Shown piece by piece: positions 8,766 through 16,581 of a DNA stretch of 64,000 nt. The translations under genes and the position numbers were made by a program. Source of the DNA: Halalkalibacillus halophilus DSM 18494 (GTDB taxonomy: Bacteria; Bacillota; Bacilli; Bacillales; Alkalibacillaceae); assembly GCF_000423105.1 (NCBI RefSeq), contig NZ_AUHI01000006.1, positions 1 to 64,000 on the forward strand. Direction: 5' to 3'. A model generated the notes under the pieces. It searched no databases and had not been told where the DNA came from. It saw only the letters and a list, made by a program, of their open reading frames with translations. How positions within the stretch are numbered: position 1 is the first letter of the stretch; each line of letters begins with the position of its first letter.

Positions 8766-9310
8766 TGAAGATATTAATGGTTCTCCTTTTTACTATTTTT
8801 TTGGCAGCGTGTAGTCAGCCAAAGTACGAAAAAGAAGATGTTGTAGCAATCTTAGATGGGGAAGAGATAACTGCTGAGGAAGTGCTTTGGCAGTATCCTT
8901 TAAATGATGAGCAGTCAGAGGAACATATTAAAAACTATTTGAAAGAAGAAATACTAGTTAAGGAAGCGATCGAAAGAGGTATAACCGTATCTGAACAAGA
9001 AATTGAAGAAAGCAAACAAGCGATGGCACCAGAAGCTGATGTTGAGATGCGGTATGAAATCCATAGTGAGGAAAACGACTTTTATGATAATCAAGCTGAT
9101 ACATTAGATGTATCTCCTATAACCTTTTATGAAATTTGGGAAGATAGGATATATACAAATCAATTGTACATTGATGAATACATTAATGAATTATTTGGTG
9201 AGCCAGAAGACGATAAGGGAGAGCAATGGGGACGAAATATAGATAACCACGTCGATGATTTGTACGATGAATATCTAGAAGAAGGGAGATTAATACTTAA
9301 GATTGAATGA
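8765..9310 (+). CDS. SurA-N-like lipoprotein without a PPIase domain
   Basis: 181 residues from the ATG at 8765, which shares one base with the previous stop. A signal peptide with lipobox LAAC puts Cys at about residue 17, so it is a membrane-anchored extracellular lipoprotein. The next ~90 residues (VVAILDGEEITAEEVL, then ILVKEAIERGITVSEQEIEE) have the pattern of the N-terminal chaperone helices of SurA/PrsA-type folding factors. No parvulin PPIase domain follows; the rest is acidic. It may be a holdase-like accessory factor. The longer frame starting at 8603 runs through the preceding gene and is not the real start. Confidence 0.75.
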   Translation: MKILMVLLFTIFLAACSQPKYEKEDVVAILDGEEITAEEVLWQYPLNDEQSEEHIKNYLKEEILVKEAIERGITVSEQEIEESKQAMAPEADVEMRYEIHSEENDFYDNQADTLDVSPITFYEIWEDRIYTNQLYIDEYINELFGEPEDDKGEQWGRNIDNHVDDLYDEYLEEGRLILKIE

Positions 9311-9333
9311 GATATATAATTTCATATATAATA

Positions 9334-9367
9334 AAACACCAAAATACATCCGCGTAATTTGGTGTTT
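9334..9367. terminator. Bidirectional terminator
   Basis: AAACACCAAA pairs with TTTGGTGTTT across a 14-nt loop, with A and T tracts on both sides. It lies between the convergent lipoprotein and HAAS genes and can serve both. Confidence 0.75.
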
Positions 9368-9383
9368 ATTTTGTTACTGATTA

Positions 9384-10040
9384 TTATGTGATTTGATCTT
9401 TTTTCCGAGTAGATTTACTTGTTAAGATTAACCCGATCCATAATCCAAATCCTCCGATAAAAATAACGGTAAACGAGGAGATCGCTATAAACATTTCACC
9501 AGTTGCAAGTCCCGCCATCATTCCAGTGAATAAGGCAAAAAGCATTGCCCCCACTGCTAAAGAATATAAACCTGCTCTTACTTTATTCATCGAATATAAC
9601 TTCGTAGTTTCTCTAGTTAATAAGCTGTAAGTTAAAACAATTGCACCAGCTACCGCAAAGATACCCGTCCCCGGTACTGCTACTGGCTCAATTTCCATAA
9701 ACATCATCCCGATTGACATCAGTACACCAAATAGAATAAGCATAGAACCTATCACAATCCCACCGATGGAAACTCGATTCGTCATCGAAGTATACACATG
9801 TTGTTTCGCTTCATCTTTTCCATGTTCGCGCATATCATCTACCAGTCCACTTAAGTCTCCCATAGAAACTTTTGCTTCTTTAAAAGCTTCCTCTTCGGTC
9901 ATCCCTTTCGCCTGATAATCTTTGATTCGCTCTTCCATATTCGTACGTAATTCCTGTTTCAGATCATGTAATTGTTGACTTGCTCCAACGTCTTTGAATA
10001 AGTCATCTACATACTTCTTCACTTCTTTATTCACGTCCAT
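9384..10040 (-). CDS. HAAS-domain membrane protein
   Basis: 218 residues. The N-terminal ~75 residues (KKYVDDLFKDVGASQQLHDLKQELRTNMEER, then GMTEEEAFKEAKVSMGDL) match the helical HAAS/DUF1700-type domain that is usually encoded next to PadR regulators. Four hydrophobic segments follow at about 90-112, 120-140, 155-178 and 183-207. The start, behind GGAGGGG, overlaps the end of the padR gene by 14 bp. These pairs are thought to form a signalling unit with the PadR repressor; the signal is unknown. Confidence 0.8.
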   Translation of the reverse strand: MDVNKEVKKYVDDLFKDVGASQQLHDLKQELRTNMEERIKDYQAKGMTEEEAFKEAKVSMGDLSGLVDDMREHGKDEAKQHVYTSMTNRVSIGGIVIGSMLILFGVLMSIGMMFMEIEPVAVPGTGIFAVAGAIVLTYSLLTRETTKLYSMNKVRAGLYSLAVGAMLFALFTGMMAGLATGEMFIAISSFTVIFIGGFGLWIGLILTSKSTRKKDQIT

Positions 10041-10380
10041 CTGGATCCCCTCCTGTTATTAATTGATTTAATATATCCTTTGCGACTTCCCACTCTTTAC
10101 GATTTTCTTCGTATTTCTCGATGCCGTTTTCGGTAATTCGGTAATACTTTCTTCTTCCACCCTGCGTTTCATCACCCCAATAAGAAGTTATTAGTCCATC
10201 TTTCTCTAGTCTTCTAAATGCTGTATATAATGTCGCTTCTTTTAGTTCATATTGCTGATCACTCAAATCGATAATGCGTTTATAAATTTCATAGCCATAA
10301 CTATCACCTTGTCTAAGAACATTCAAAATAATCGTGACGGTATTCCCTCTAATCAAGTCGGTTGAAATTTTACCTGACAC
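10027..10380 (-). CDS. PadR-family transcriptional regulator
   Basis: 117 residues from GTG with AGGAGGTG 6 bp upstream. The winged-helix domain shows the PadR signature: ILNVLRQGDSYGYEIYKRI, then EATLYTAFRRLEKDGLITSYW, then GGRRKYYRIT. PadR proteins are dimeric repressors, often self-regulated. The promoter at 10402-10430 is directly upstream, so autoregulation is likely. The overlapping HAAS gene is its partner. The short C-terminal helix (about residues 90-110) would give the dimer interface. Confidence 0.92.
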   Translation of the reverse strand: MSGKISTDLIRGNTVTIILNVLRQGDSYGYEIYKRIIDLSDQQYELKEATLYTAFRRLEKDGLITSYWGDETQGGRRKYYRITENGIEKYEENRKEWEVAKDILNQLITGGDPDGRE

Positions 10381-10401
10381 TTACCTCACCTCCTGAAATA
10401 T

Positions 10402-10430
10402 ATCATATACCACATTACTTCATCTGTCAA
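10402..10430 (-). promoter_or_regulatory. padR-HAAS promoter
   Basis: On the minus strand TTGACA (10425-10430), 17 bp, TATGAT (10402-10407): a near-consensus sigma-A promoter. The AT-rich TATATGATATATT around the -10 is a possible self-operator. Confidence 0.7.
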
Positions 10431-10490
10431 AGTAATATGTCCGGAATTTTTATTTTTTACATGAAACCTTTTGTGAGAAGAGCTTTTTTT

Positions 10491-10634
10491 GCCGGCAACA
10501 CCTCTCCTATGCCGGCAAACTCATGCTGTTCACCTGTAAATACTATTTATTGCCGGCAACGACCGCACTTTACCTGAATCGAAGTAGTTTACGCCCGTAT
10601 CGTCCTCTCCTCCGCCCGAATCCTCTTCTTTACA
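10491..10634 (+). repeat. Phased array of seven short GC boxes, copy A
   Basis: Seven heptamers of the form RCCNGNA begin at 10491, 10511, 10532, 10552, 10572, 10593 and 10614: GCCGGCA, GCCGGCA, ACCTGTA, GCCGGCA, ACCTGAA, GCCCGTA, GCCCGAA. The steps are 20, 21, 20, 20, 21 and 21 bp, close to two helical turns. The 13-14 bp between boxes are not conserved. The array lies between the terminator at 10664-10700 and the padR promoter, and is otherwise non-coding. A related array is at 38746. Confidence 0.75.
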
Positions 10635-10663
10635 ACACATTCAAAAAAATGTAACTCATGGTA

Positions 10664-10700
10664 CAAAAAAAAGAGCACATTCCTTATCGGAAAATGCTCT
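10664..10700 (-). terminator. Terminator of the 10759 gene
   Basis: On the minus strand AGAGCATTTTCCG...GGAATGTGCTCT forms a stem followed by eight Ts. It lies 59 bp after the stop of the small membrane gene at 10759-10983. Confidence 0.75.
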
Positions 10701-10758
10701 ACCTAACCCGCTAACATTCGCAAGATAAATTATCAAACTGAGACAGCTTTGAAGTGTT

Positions 10759-10983
10759 TTAAGTATACAAACTCATGCCTAGCAATACACCCACAATAAG
10801 ACCAATTATTCCTACCCCTATCAACACGGAACCTTGTTTATCAACTTCATAATCTCTTTTTAAAACAATTCCCATACAAATAGCAACTGGTCCAAGAAAA
10901 ATAGGAAAAAAACCAAATGATAATACTGCTGATAACCAACCAATAGTTAAAAGTATGACTTTACCATTCTTCTCTTCTTCGAT
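10759..10983 (-). CDS. Small membrane protein with an apparent AUC start
   Basis: An open frame of 74 residues that lies between a strong ribosome site and a terminator. Residues: a charged start (EEEKNGK), a hydrophobic segment at 9-31 (VILLTIGWLSAVLSFGFFPI), a second part GPVAICMGIV, a basic loop KRDYEVDKQG, and a glycine-rich helix at 52-70. The frame has no ATG, GTG or TTG before its first hydrophobic segment. The codon at the right distance from the GGGGGG site (10991-10996) is ATC at 10981-10983, and a TAG stop closes the frame just upstream. Either AUC initiates translation or the start codon has been lost and the gene is decaying. No family recognised. Confidence 0.55.
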   Translation of the reverse strand: MEEEKNGKVILLTIGWLSAVLSFGFFPIFLGPVAICMGIVLKRDYEVDKQGSVLIGVGIIGLIVGVLLGMSLYT

Positions 10984-11120
10984 CTTGTATCCCCCCTAAA
11001 ATAATTCTTTCAATATTCTTCTTTAATGAGAAGTTAAATAACGTTCTTAACACATTTTACCATATTAATACCAATTATCCTTATAATTTTTTGATTAGTC
11101 TGCTATTTCATATGAAAAAA

Positions 11121-11163
11121 GTTCAGTTAAGGGTACAATTTGTTTTGTACACCAAAACTGAAC
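11121..11163 (-). terminator. Terminator of the aldehyde dehydrogenase gene
   Basis: GTTCAGTT and AACTGAAC form the outer stem and GTACAA/TTGTAC an inner stem. On the minus strand it is followed by TTTTTT. Confidence 0.75.
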
Positions 11164-11202
11164 TACTTAAAATAAATAGAATGGCTTGCAAATCCACGAT
11201 GA

Positions 11203-12636
11203 TTAAAACGTATAGTTAAGGCTGATAAATTTACGGTTTACCATGCCTTTCATTGCATATTTAACCCCTTCGAACCCATAACCAGAGTCATTTCTCCCAC
11301 CGTATGGCATATGATCGAAACGTAAGGTTGGTAAGTCATTTACGAGAACTTGGCCTACGTCTAGCTCATGGCCAAAGGTGATTGCTTGGCTTAAGTTTTG
11401 TGTGAAAATCCCTGCACTCAATCCGTATTTCGTATCGTTCATTTCCATGAGTGCTTGTTCTCCATTTTTCACTGTGTTAATTATAACTACTGGTCCAAAC
11501 ACTTCTTCTGATAATATTTTTGCTTCTTTCGGAACATCTACAACAACAGTTGGCTCTATTCCATATTCGTGTTTCTTGCCACCAGTCACAATTTTCGCAC
11601 CTTGTTCTTCCGCTTCTTTTAACCAATCTAAGATCCGCATCTGGGATTCCTCATCAATTAAAGCAGATACATCTGTTTCCTTATCTAAAGGGTCGCCGTA
11701 CTTCAGATTTACGGTTTGTTTTTTAAATTCCTCCACAAATGATTCTGCAATATCTTCGTGCACATAAATCCGCTGCGTACTGATACAGACTTGTCCGTTA
11801 AATGCATATGCACCAACGACAGCCTTCCCAGCAATATCCTCTACTCGGTCCTTTTGTGTCGTATCTACATATACGGCAGAATTGTTCCCAAGCTCTAATG
11901 TCATTTTCTTCAGTCCAGCATCTTCTTTTAATTTCTTCCCTACTTCTGGGCTGCCGGTAAATGTTATCTTTTTAACTGCTTCACTTTCTAGTAGCACCTT
12001 ACCTAAGGTTGACCCGTCACCTGTAATAACTTGAAATCCATCTTCCGGAAAGCCTGCCTGAATTACCGCTTCTCTTAGTAGAAAGCTTGAAAGTGGTGTT
12101 TTCTTAGCTGGTTTCACAATGATTGTATTCCCCGTCCCAATCGCTGGTCCCACTTTATGAGAAACCAAGTTAATCGGAAAATTAAACGGGGTGATCGCAC
12201 CAATTACGCCAACAGGCTGATAAATTGTATAAGCGTCACGACCTTCTCCGTTCGGTGCAGCATCTAATCGAATCGTTTCCCCTTCCAGTTTCCTTGCTTC
12301 GATCGCGGAAAATTTAAATGTTTCCACGGTGCGATCGACTTCTGCCTCAACAAACTTCAAAGGTTTTGCAGATTCTTTTGCCATCGTTTCTGCAAACAAC
12401 GTTTTATTTTCTGCGATAATTTCACTCGCACGGTCTAATATTTCTGAGCGTTCGTGTGAAGTCATGCTTTTCGTCTGTTTAAATGCCTGGTCCGCTTTTT
12501 CAATTGCTTGCTTCATTTGTTCCTCATTACACGTAGGCAACTCGCCAATCTTCTCACGAGTATGCGGGTTCATTACAGAAAAGCTATCTACTGTATCTTC
12601 AAAAAGTTCATTAATATAATTTTGATAATCTAACAT
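11203..12636 (-). CDS. NAD(P)-dependent aldehyde dehydrogenase
   Basis: 477 residues, full length for the superfamily. The Rossmann cofactor domain contains PFNFPINLVSHKVGPAIGTGN and the FTGSPEVGKKL turn. The general base is Glu248 in TLELGNNSA and the catalytic Cys284 is in GQVCISTQRIYV. The C-terminal motif EEVFGPVV is intact. The usual ELGG next to the catalytic Glu reads ELGN, a small change seen in some subgroups of lactaldehyde/phosphonoacetaldehyde-like enzymes. The substrate cannot be set from sequence. The gene stands alone, with its terminator at 11121-11163. Confidence 0.92.
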   Translation of the reverse strand: MLDYQNYINELFEDTVDSFSVMNPHTREKIGELPTCNEEQMKQAIEKADQAFKQTKSMTSHERSEILDRASEIIAENKTLFAETMAKESAKPLKFVEAEVDRTVETFKFSAIEARKLEGETIRLDAAPNGEGRDAYTIYQPVGVIGAITPFNFPINLVSHKVGPAIGTGNTIIVKPAKKTPLSSFLLREAVIQAGFPEDGFQVITGDGSTLGKVLLESEAVKKITFTGSPEVGKKLKEDAGLKKMTLELGNNSAVYVDTTQKDRVEDIAGKAVVGAYAFNGQVCISTQRIYVHEDIAESFVEEFKKQTVNLKYGDPLDKETDVSALIDEESQMRILDWLKEAEEQGAKIVTGGKKHEYGIEPTVVVDVPKEAKILSEEVFGPVVIINTVKNGEQALMEMNDTKYGLSAGIFTQNLSQAITFGHELDVGQVLVNDLPTLRFDHMPYGGRNDSGYGFEGVKYAMKGMVNRKFISLNYTF

Positions 12637-12690
12637 GCTTTCACTCCTTTTTGTGCTTCTATTATCTATATTCCACGAAAATACAATTTT

Positions 12691-13305
12691 CTAACCTTTA
12701 TTAGGCTTACCTTCCCATTCTGCATAAAATTCCGATAAAAAATCTTCCATATAAGCATGCCGCTTCTCAGCAATACGCCTAGCTTCATCGGTATGCATCG
12801 AATCTTTCAATGTTAATAATTTTTCATAAAAATGTGTAATGGCGCTAGAAGAATCTTCTTGCTCAGGATGATGAATGATATGTCCTTTTGAGCCCGCATA
12901 CATAAACGTCCGGGCGATTCCTATTGCTCCGATCGCATCCAATCGATCGGCATCTTGAACGATTTTTCCTTCAAGCGTTTCTGGAATCATACCTTTTCGA
13001 AAGGAGATTGAATGAATGATGGATAATATTGCTTCAATATCAGACAATGAAATGTCATGTTCCCTTAAATAGAGTTCCACTTGTTGAGACGCTACTTCTG
13101 TTGAATCTACTATTTTGTCATCGATTAAATCATGTAATAAAGCACCCATCGTTGTCATAAAGTAATTAGCGGACTCCACTTTGCAAATATGCTGAGCCAT
13201 TTGAGTTACCCGTTCAATGTGCCACCAGTCATGCCCAGTCCCTTCATTCTCAAGCTTATTTCGGACGAATTTTTTTGTGCTATTTACTATTTCTTCTTGT
13301 TCCAA
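12691..13305 (-). CDS. HD-domain phosphohydrolase (YpgQ-like)
   Basis: 204 residues starting at TTG, with GAGG 7 bp upstream. HD metal ligands are visible in order: His in GHDWWHIERV, the HD pair in GALLHDLIDDK, and Asp in IVQDADRLDAIGAIG. Length and motif order match the B. subtilis YpgQ/YedJ group, which hydrolyses nucleoside triphosphates to monophosphates in vitro. The true substrate is not known. It stands 54 bp upstream of the aldehyde dehydrogenase with no terminator between, so the two may be co-transcribed. Confidence 0.85.
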   Translation of the reverse strand: MEQEEIVNSTKKFVRNKLENEGTGHDWWHIERVTQMAQHICKVESANYFMTTMGALLHDLIDDKIVDSTEVASQQVELYLREHDISLSDIEAILSIIHSISFRKGMIPETLEGKIVQDADRLDAIGAIGIARTFMYAGSKGHIIHHPEQEDSSSAITHFYEKLLTLKDSMHTDEARRIAEKRHAYMEDFLSEFYAEWEGKPNKG

Positions 13306-13389
13306 GACGATCCCTCATTCCTTAAGGTTTACAAACTCTTATATATTTATTATTCTATAAGTATATCAAAACTGCATAACCGATTAATC

Positions 13390-13480
13390 ACTAGGGGAGC
13401 TACTGTAACGTGGCTGAGAAGGCATCGCCTGACCCTTACTACCCGATCTGGATAATACTAGCGTGGGGAAGTGTAGTCTA
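13390..13480 (+). ncRNA. TPP riboswitch (THI element)
   Basis: The conserved TPP aptamer blocks occur in order: CTAGGGGAGC, GGCTGAGAAGGC, GACCCTT, ACCCGATCTGGATAATAC, and TAGCGTGGGGAAGT. It precedes ykoFEDC. When TPP is bound the downstream terminator at 13515-13547 should form and transcription stops. Confidence 0.96.
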
Positions 13481-13514
13481 GCTGAAGAATTATTCATTTA
13501 ATGATAAAAAGCGA

Positions 13515-13547
13515 AACTGCATTCCCTCGGGAGTGCAGTTTTTTTAT
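13515..13547 (+). terminator. TPP-riboswitch terminator
   Basis: AAACTGCATTCCC and GGGAGTGCAGTTT form a 13-bp stem followed by seven Ts. It lies 35 bp after the aptamer and is the expression platform. Confidence 0.88.
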
Positions 13548-13590
13548 TAGCTCTGTTATAGTTTAATGTTGACTTTATTCAGTAAACTTC

Positions 13591-13734
13591 ATATTGAGGA
13601 GAAGCGCGTGAAGCGGAGACGCCTGAGGGATCAGCGCAGCGCGAAAATCCATTTTTCCGGAATGATAATGGAGGAAAAATTAGTTGAGTGCAAGCCCCTA
13701 GGCAAGCTTCCGCTTCTAAGCGATTCGACAATAT
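13591..13734. repeat. Long imperfect palindromic Bacillaceae-type intergenic repeat
   Basis: The arms ATATTG...GAAGCGGAGACGCCTGAGGG (from 13591) and CCCCTAGGCAAGCTTCCGCTTC...CAATAT (to 13734) are imperfect inverted copies. The centre (about 13641-13685) holds a second inverted pair around TCCATTTTTCC and ATGGAGGAAAA. No credible gene is inside; the 62-codon frame at 13566 is a by-product. The element lies between the riboswitch terminator and ykoF. Elements of this kind are common in Bacillaceae genomes; I infer that this is one copy. Confidence 0.7.
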
Positions 13735-13797
13735 CAACCAACAATAGGCTTTAACAGAGAATTTATATTAAATAAAAAAATTTAGGAGGAGATTTTC

Positions 13798-14388
13798 ATG
13801 ACAGAAGTATGTGGAACAAGCAGAATCGCGGGGTGCCAATTTACATTATTTCCAATGAGTGATCAATTCGTTGACATCATTTTATCCTCGCTTGAAGAAG
13901 TAGATTCATCCAAGGTTTGGAAAGACACAGACGATGTTACCACCTGTGTTCGCGGAAAAATGGTGCATGTATTTGACGTCGTTAAAGCGATTTATTTACA
14001 TGCAGCTAAAACTGGTGAACACGTTGCAATGAGCGGAACATTTTCCATCGGTTGTCCAGGAGACAATGAAGCGGACGTGTATATGGATGAAACAGACCAA
14101 GCAATTAACAAAGAAAAATCAGATACGATTTCTCAACCTGCAGGGTGCAAGTTTTCCCTATATCCAATGGGAAGAGAAGATTATATGGACAAAATTTACG
14201 AACAGATCGACCTTTCCAAAGCACGTGGAGTCGAAGTATCGGCGTCTCACTATGCAACTCGTTTAGATGGAGAAGTGAACGATATTTTCAATGCACTTGA
14301 AGAGTCTTTTGTGAAGGTTCAAGAAAAAGTGTCTCATGTAACGATGACATTTACGATTTCAGCAAACAGTCCATCAACAAAAAAATAA
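13798..14388 (+). CDS. ykoF: Thiamine/HMP-binding protein YkoF
   Basis: 196 residues made of two similar ~90-residue halves. Both halves carry the pattern G(C)xF(S/T)LxPM (AGCQFTLFPMSDQF near 17 and AGCKFSLYPMGRED near 118), and each ends in a thermal-stable strand such as AMSGTFSIGCPGD or TFTISANSPS. B. subtilis YkoF has the same tandem ferredoxin-like build and binds thiamine and hydroxymethylpyrimidine. There is no signal peptide, so it is cytoplasmic. It is the first gene of the TPP-controlled operon ykoFEDC, with AGGAGGAG 6 bp before the ATG. Confidence 0.95.
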   Translation: MTEVCGTSRIAGCQFTLFPMSDQFVDIILSSLEEVDSSKVWKDTDDVTTCVRGKMVHVFDVVKAIYLHAAKTGEHVAMSGTFSIGCPGDNEADVYMDETDQAINKEKSDTISQPAGCKFSLYPMGREDYMDKIYEQIDLSKARGVEVSASHYATRLDGEVNDIFNALEESFVKVQEKVSHVTMTFTISANSPSTKK

Positions 14389-14405
14389 AAGGAGTCTAAA
14401 ATAAC

Positions 14406-15011
14406 ATGACAAACCAATGGAAATTAAAAGAGATTGTTTTGATGTCGATTTTAGGTGTTGTTTTTGCGGCGATTTATTTACTGTTTTTCTTTTTCGGGCA
14501 AACGTTACGAAATGTGCTCATGCCATTTGGTCTCGGGGAGTTCGGTTATGAGATTATCTTCGGGATATGGTTTATTGTTTCGATTATAGCCGCGTATATT
14601 ATACGGAAACCCGGTGTGGCGTTCACTTCTGAAGTGATCGCTGGGGTTGTTCAAGTACTCATGGGAAGCCCAGCAGGACCGATGCTTATCCTTACAGCTA
14701 TGGTCCAAGGTGCAGGTGCTGAATTTGCCTTTGCTATTACAAAATGGCGGGATTACCGATTACGTATCCTTGTGTTGGCTGGTGTATTCGCAGCTGTCTT
14801 CAGTTTTGCATGGCACCTATATTCTTCCGGTAACATCACCCTTGCAGCTTGGTTAATCGTTGCTACCTTTATAGTCCGTGTCATCAGTGGAGCACTACTT
14901 GCAGGAGTATTAGGAAAATGGATTAGTGACCAACTAGCAAAAACAGGGGTCCTTCGTGGATATGCTCTTGGTAAGGAGATGCAAGAGGAACGTGAACGCG
15001 ATGCAGCATAA
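14406..15011 (+). CDS. ykoE: ECF transporter substrate-binding membrane subunit YkoE
   Basis: 201 residues with five or six membrane helices (about 9-31, 45-65, 75-95, 115-135, 142-160). The length and neighbours match B. subtilis YkoE, the S-component that recognises thiamine or its pyrimidine moiety. An S-component captures the ligand in the membrane and docks on the energy-coupling module YkoDC. Its last 11 bp overlap ykoD, giving translational coupling. Confidence 0.93.
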   Translation: MTNQWKLKEIVLMSILGVVFAAIYLLFFFFGQTLRNVLMPFGLGEFGYEIIFGIWFIVSIIAAYIIRKPGVAFTSEVIAGVVQVLMGSPAGPMLILTAMVQGAGAEFAFAITKWRDYRLRILVLAGVFAAVFSFAWHLYSSGNITLAAWLIVATFIVRVISGALLAGVLGKWISDQLAKTGVLRGYALGKEMQEERERDAA

Positions 15012-16581
15012 AGTAAAAACAGGTTCCCCACTTTTAGAAGTGAAAGGTCTAAGCTTTTCCTATGAAAAAAAGGAAGCCCCTGTATTAAATCAACTAAACT
15101 TTCAGATCAATCAAGACGAATTTGTATTATTAATGGGTGCTAGCGGATCTGGAAAAAGTACGGTCTCGCTTTGTTTAAACGGGTTATACCCTGAAGCAGT
15201 AGAGGGTTTTCAATCTGGAGATATTTATTTTGAAGGTAAGCACATCGAATCGTTACCGAAAGGCGAGATCAATAAACAAATCGGCATTGTTTTCCAAGAT
15301 CCTGAAAGCCAGTTTTGTATGATTAAAGTAGAAGATGAACTCGCTTTTACCCTTGAAAATAGAAATGTACCCACAGAAGAAATGGCAGAGAAAATCGATC
15401 ATGTATTAAACCTTGTGAACATGAAAGCGTACAAACATGTTGCCATTCATGAATTATCTGGAGGTCAAAAGCAAAAGATTGCTTTGGCCTCCGTCTTATT
15501 GCTTGAGCCCACTCTATTAATTTTAGACGAACCGACAGCTAATCTGGACCCAGTATCTAGTTTAGAGTTCGTGAAGCTCATAAGGAATATTAGAGAGGAA
15601 CATCAACTTTCCGTACTATTAATTGAGCACCAAGTAGACGATTGGCTTGAGGATATAAGTCGTGTGTTGCTTTTAGATCAACGAGGTTCGATTATCTTAG
15701 CTGATACACCAAACTCTGTTTTTCAATCAAATAAAAGTCTCATAGAAGAATTAGGTTTATTTATTCCCAGAGTTTATCAAAAGAAAAAAGAAAGCTTGCC
15801 TATAGCAGTTGCACAGACTTCAAAGGAAAACTGTTTACGATTAAACCAAGTTGCCTTTAAAAGGTGGAAAAAAGAAATTTTCAAAGAGGTAAATCTTACG
15901 CTGCAAAAAGACGAATTCGTAGCGATTGTCGGAGAAAATGGTGCTGGAAAATCAACTTTACTCCAACTGATGGCTGGTCTTTTAAAGCCTGCTGCTGGAG
16001 AAGTTTCTTTCTTAAACACGCCATTATCCAAATGGAAAGAGCAACAACTACGCAAACATCTAGGGTTTGTATTCCAAAACCCAGAGCACCAATTCATAAC
16101 AGATACTGTTTATGACGAAATTAGTTTCGGAATGACGTTAAATGAAATCGATCCACAAACCATGAAAAAACGTACGGAAGATTTAATGGAGCACTTTCAT
16201 TTAACAGCTCATAAATGGAAAAATCCTTTTTCATTAAGTGGCGGTCAAAAAAGACGACTAAGTGTTGCGACCATGCTGGATGAAACACCAGACCTCTTAT
16301 TATTTGATGAGCCTACATTTGGCCAAGATGCAAAAACGTCTGAGGAATTAATGCGAATCATTCAGCAGATTCAGGCGAATGGAACAACGATTGTTTTTGT
16401 CACACACGATATGGAACTGGTTGATCAGTATTGTAAACGCGTAATTGTGTTAAATGATTTTTCTATCGCATTAGATGGTCGCCCAGAGGAATTGTGGGAA
16501 CAAACTGAGCTATTAAAACAAGCACGATTAAGACCTCCAGCAAGATTAGAAGCTACTGAAAAAGTAGGTGCTACTCCATGA
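15001..16581 (+). CDS. ykoD: ECF transporter double ATPase YkoD
   Basis: 526 residues from the ATG at 15001, with AGAGGA 11 bp upstream; an in-frame GTG lies at 14992. It is a fusion of two ABC ATPase domains. The first has Walker A GASGSGKST near residue 46, signature LSGGQKQKIALAS and Walker B LLILDEPTANLD. The second has Walker A GENGAGKST near 311, signature LSGGQKRRLSVAT and Walker B LLLFDEPTFGQD. Both halves look active. It powers the HMP/thiamine ECF transporter together with YkoC and YkoE. It overlaps ykoC by the ATGA tetranucleotide. Confidence 0.95.
   Translation: MQHKVKTGSPLLEVKGLSFSYEKKEAPVLNQLNFQINQDEFVLLMGASGSGKSTVSLCLNGLYPEAVEGFQSGDIYFEGKHIESLPKGEINKQIGIVFQDPESQFCMIKVEDELAFTLENRNVPTEEMAEKIDHVLNLVNMKAYKHVAIHELSGGQKQKIALASVLLLEPTLLILDEPTANLDPVSSLEFVKLIRNIREEHQLSVLLIEHQVDDWLEDISRVLLLDQRGSIILADTPNSVFQSNKSLIEELGLFIPRVYQKKKESLPIAVAQTSKENCLRLNQVAFKRWKKEIFKEVNLTLQKDEFVAIVGENGAGKSTLLQLMAGLLKPAAGEVSFLNTPLSKWKEQQLRKHLGFVFQNPEHQFITDTVYDEISFGMTLNEIDPQTMKKRTEDLMEHFHLTAHKWKNPFSLSGGQKRRLSVATMLDETPDLLLFDEPTFGQDAKTSEELMRIIQQIQANGTTIVFVTHDMELVDQYCKRVIVLNDFSIALDGRPEELWEQTELLKQARLRPPARLEATEKVGATP

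Noticed and set aside
10362..10577. 71-codon frame on the plus strand
   Set aside because: Runs through the padR ribosome site, the padR promoter and the first boxes of the phased array; not a gene.
10491..10634. Phased boxes considered as a CRISPR array
   Set aside because: The repeated unit is only 7 bp and degenerate and the intervals are 13-14 bp; no known CRISPR type has this geometry.
13566..13754. 62-codon frame rich in Arg/Lys on the plus strand
   Set aside because: Covers the palindromic repeat before ykoF; composition follows from the repeat and no gene-like start signal is present.
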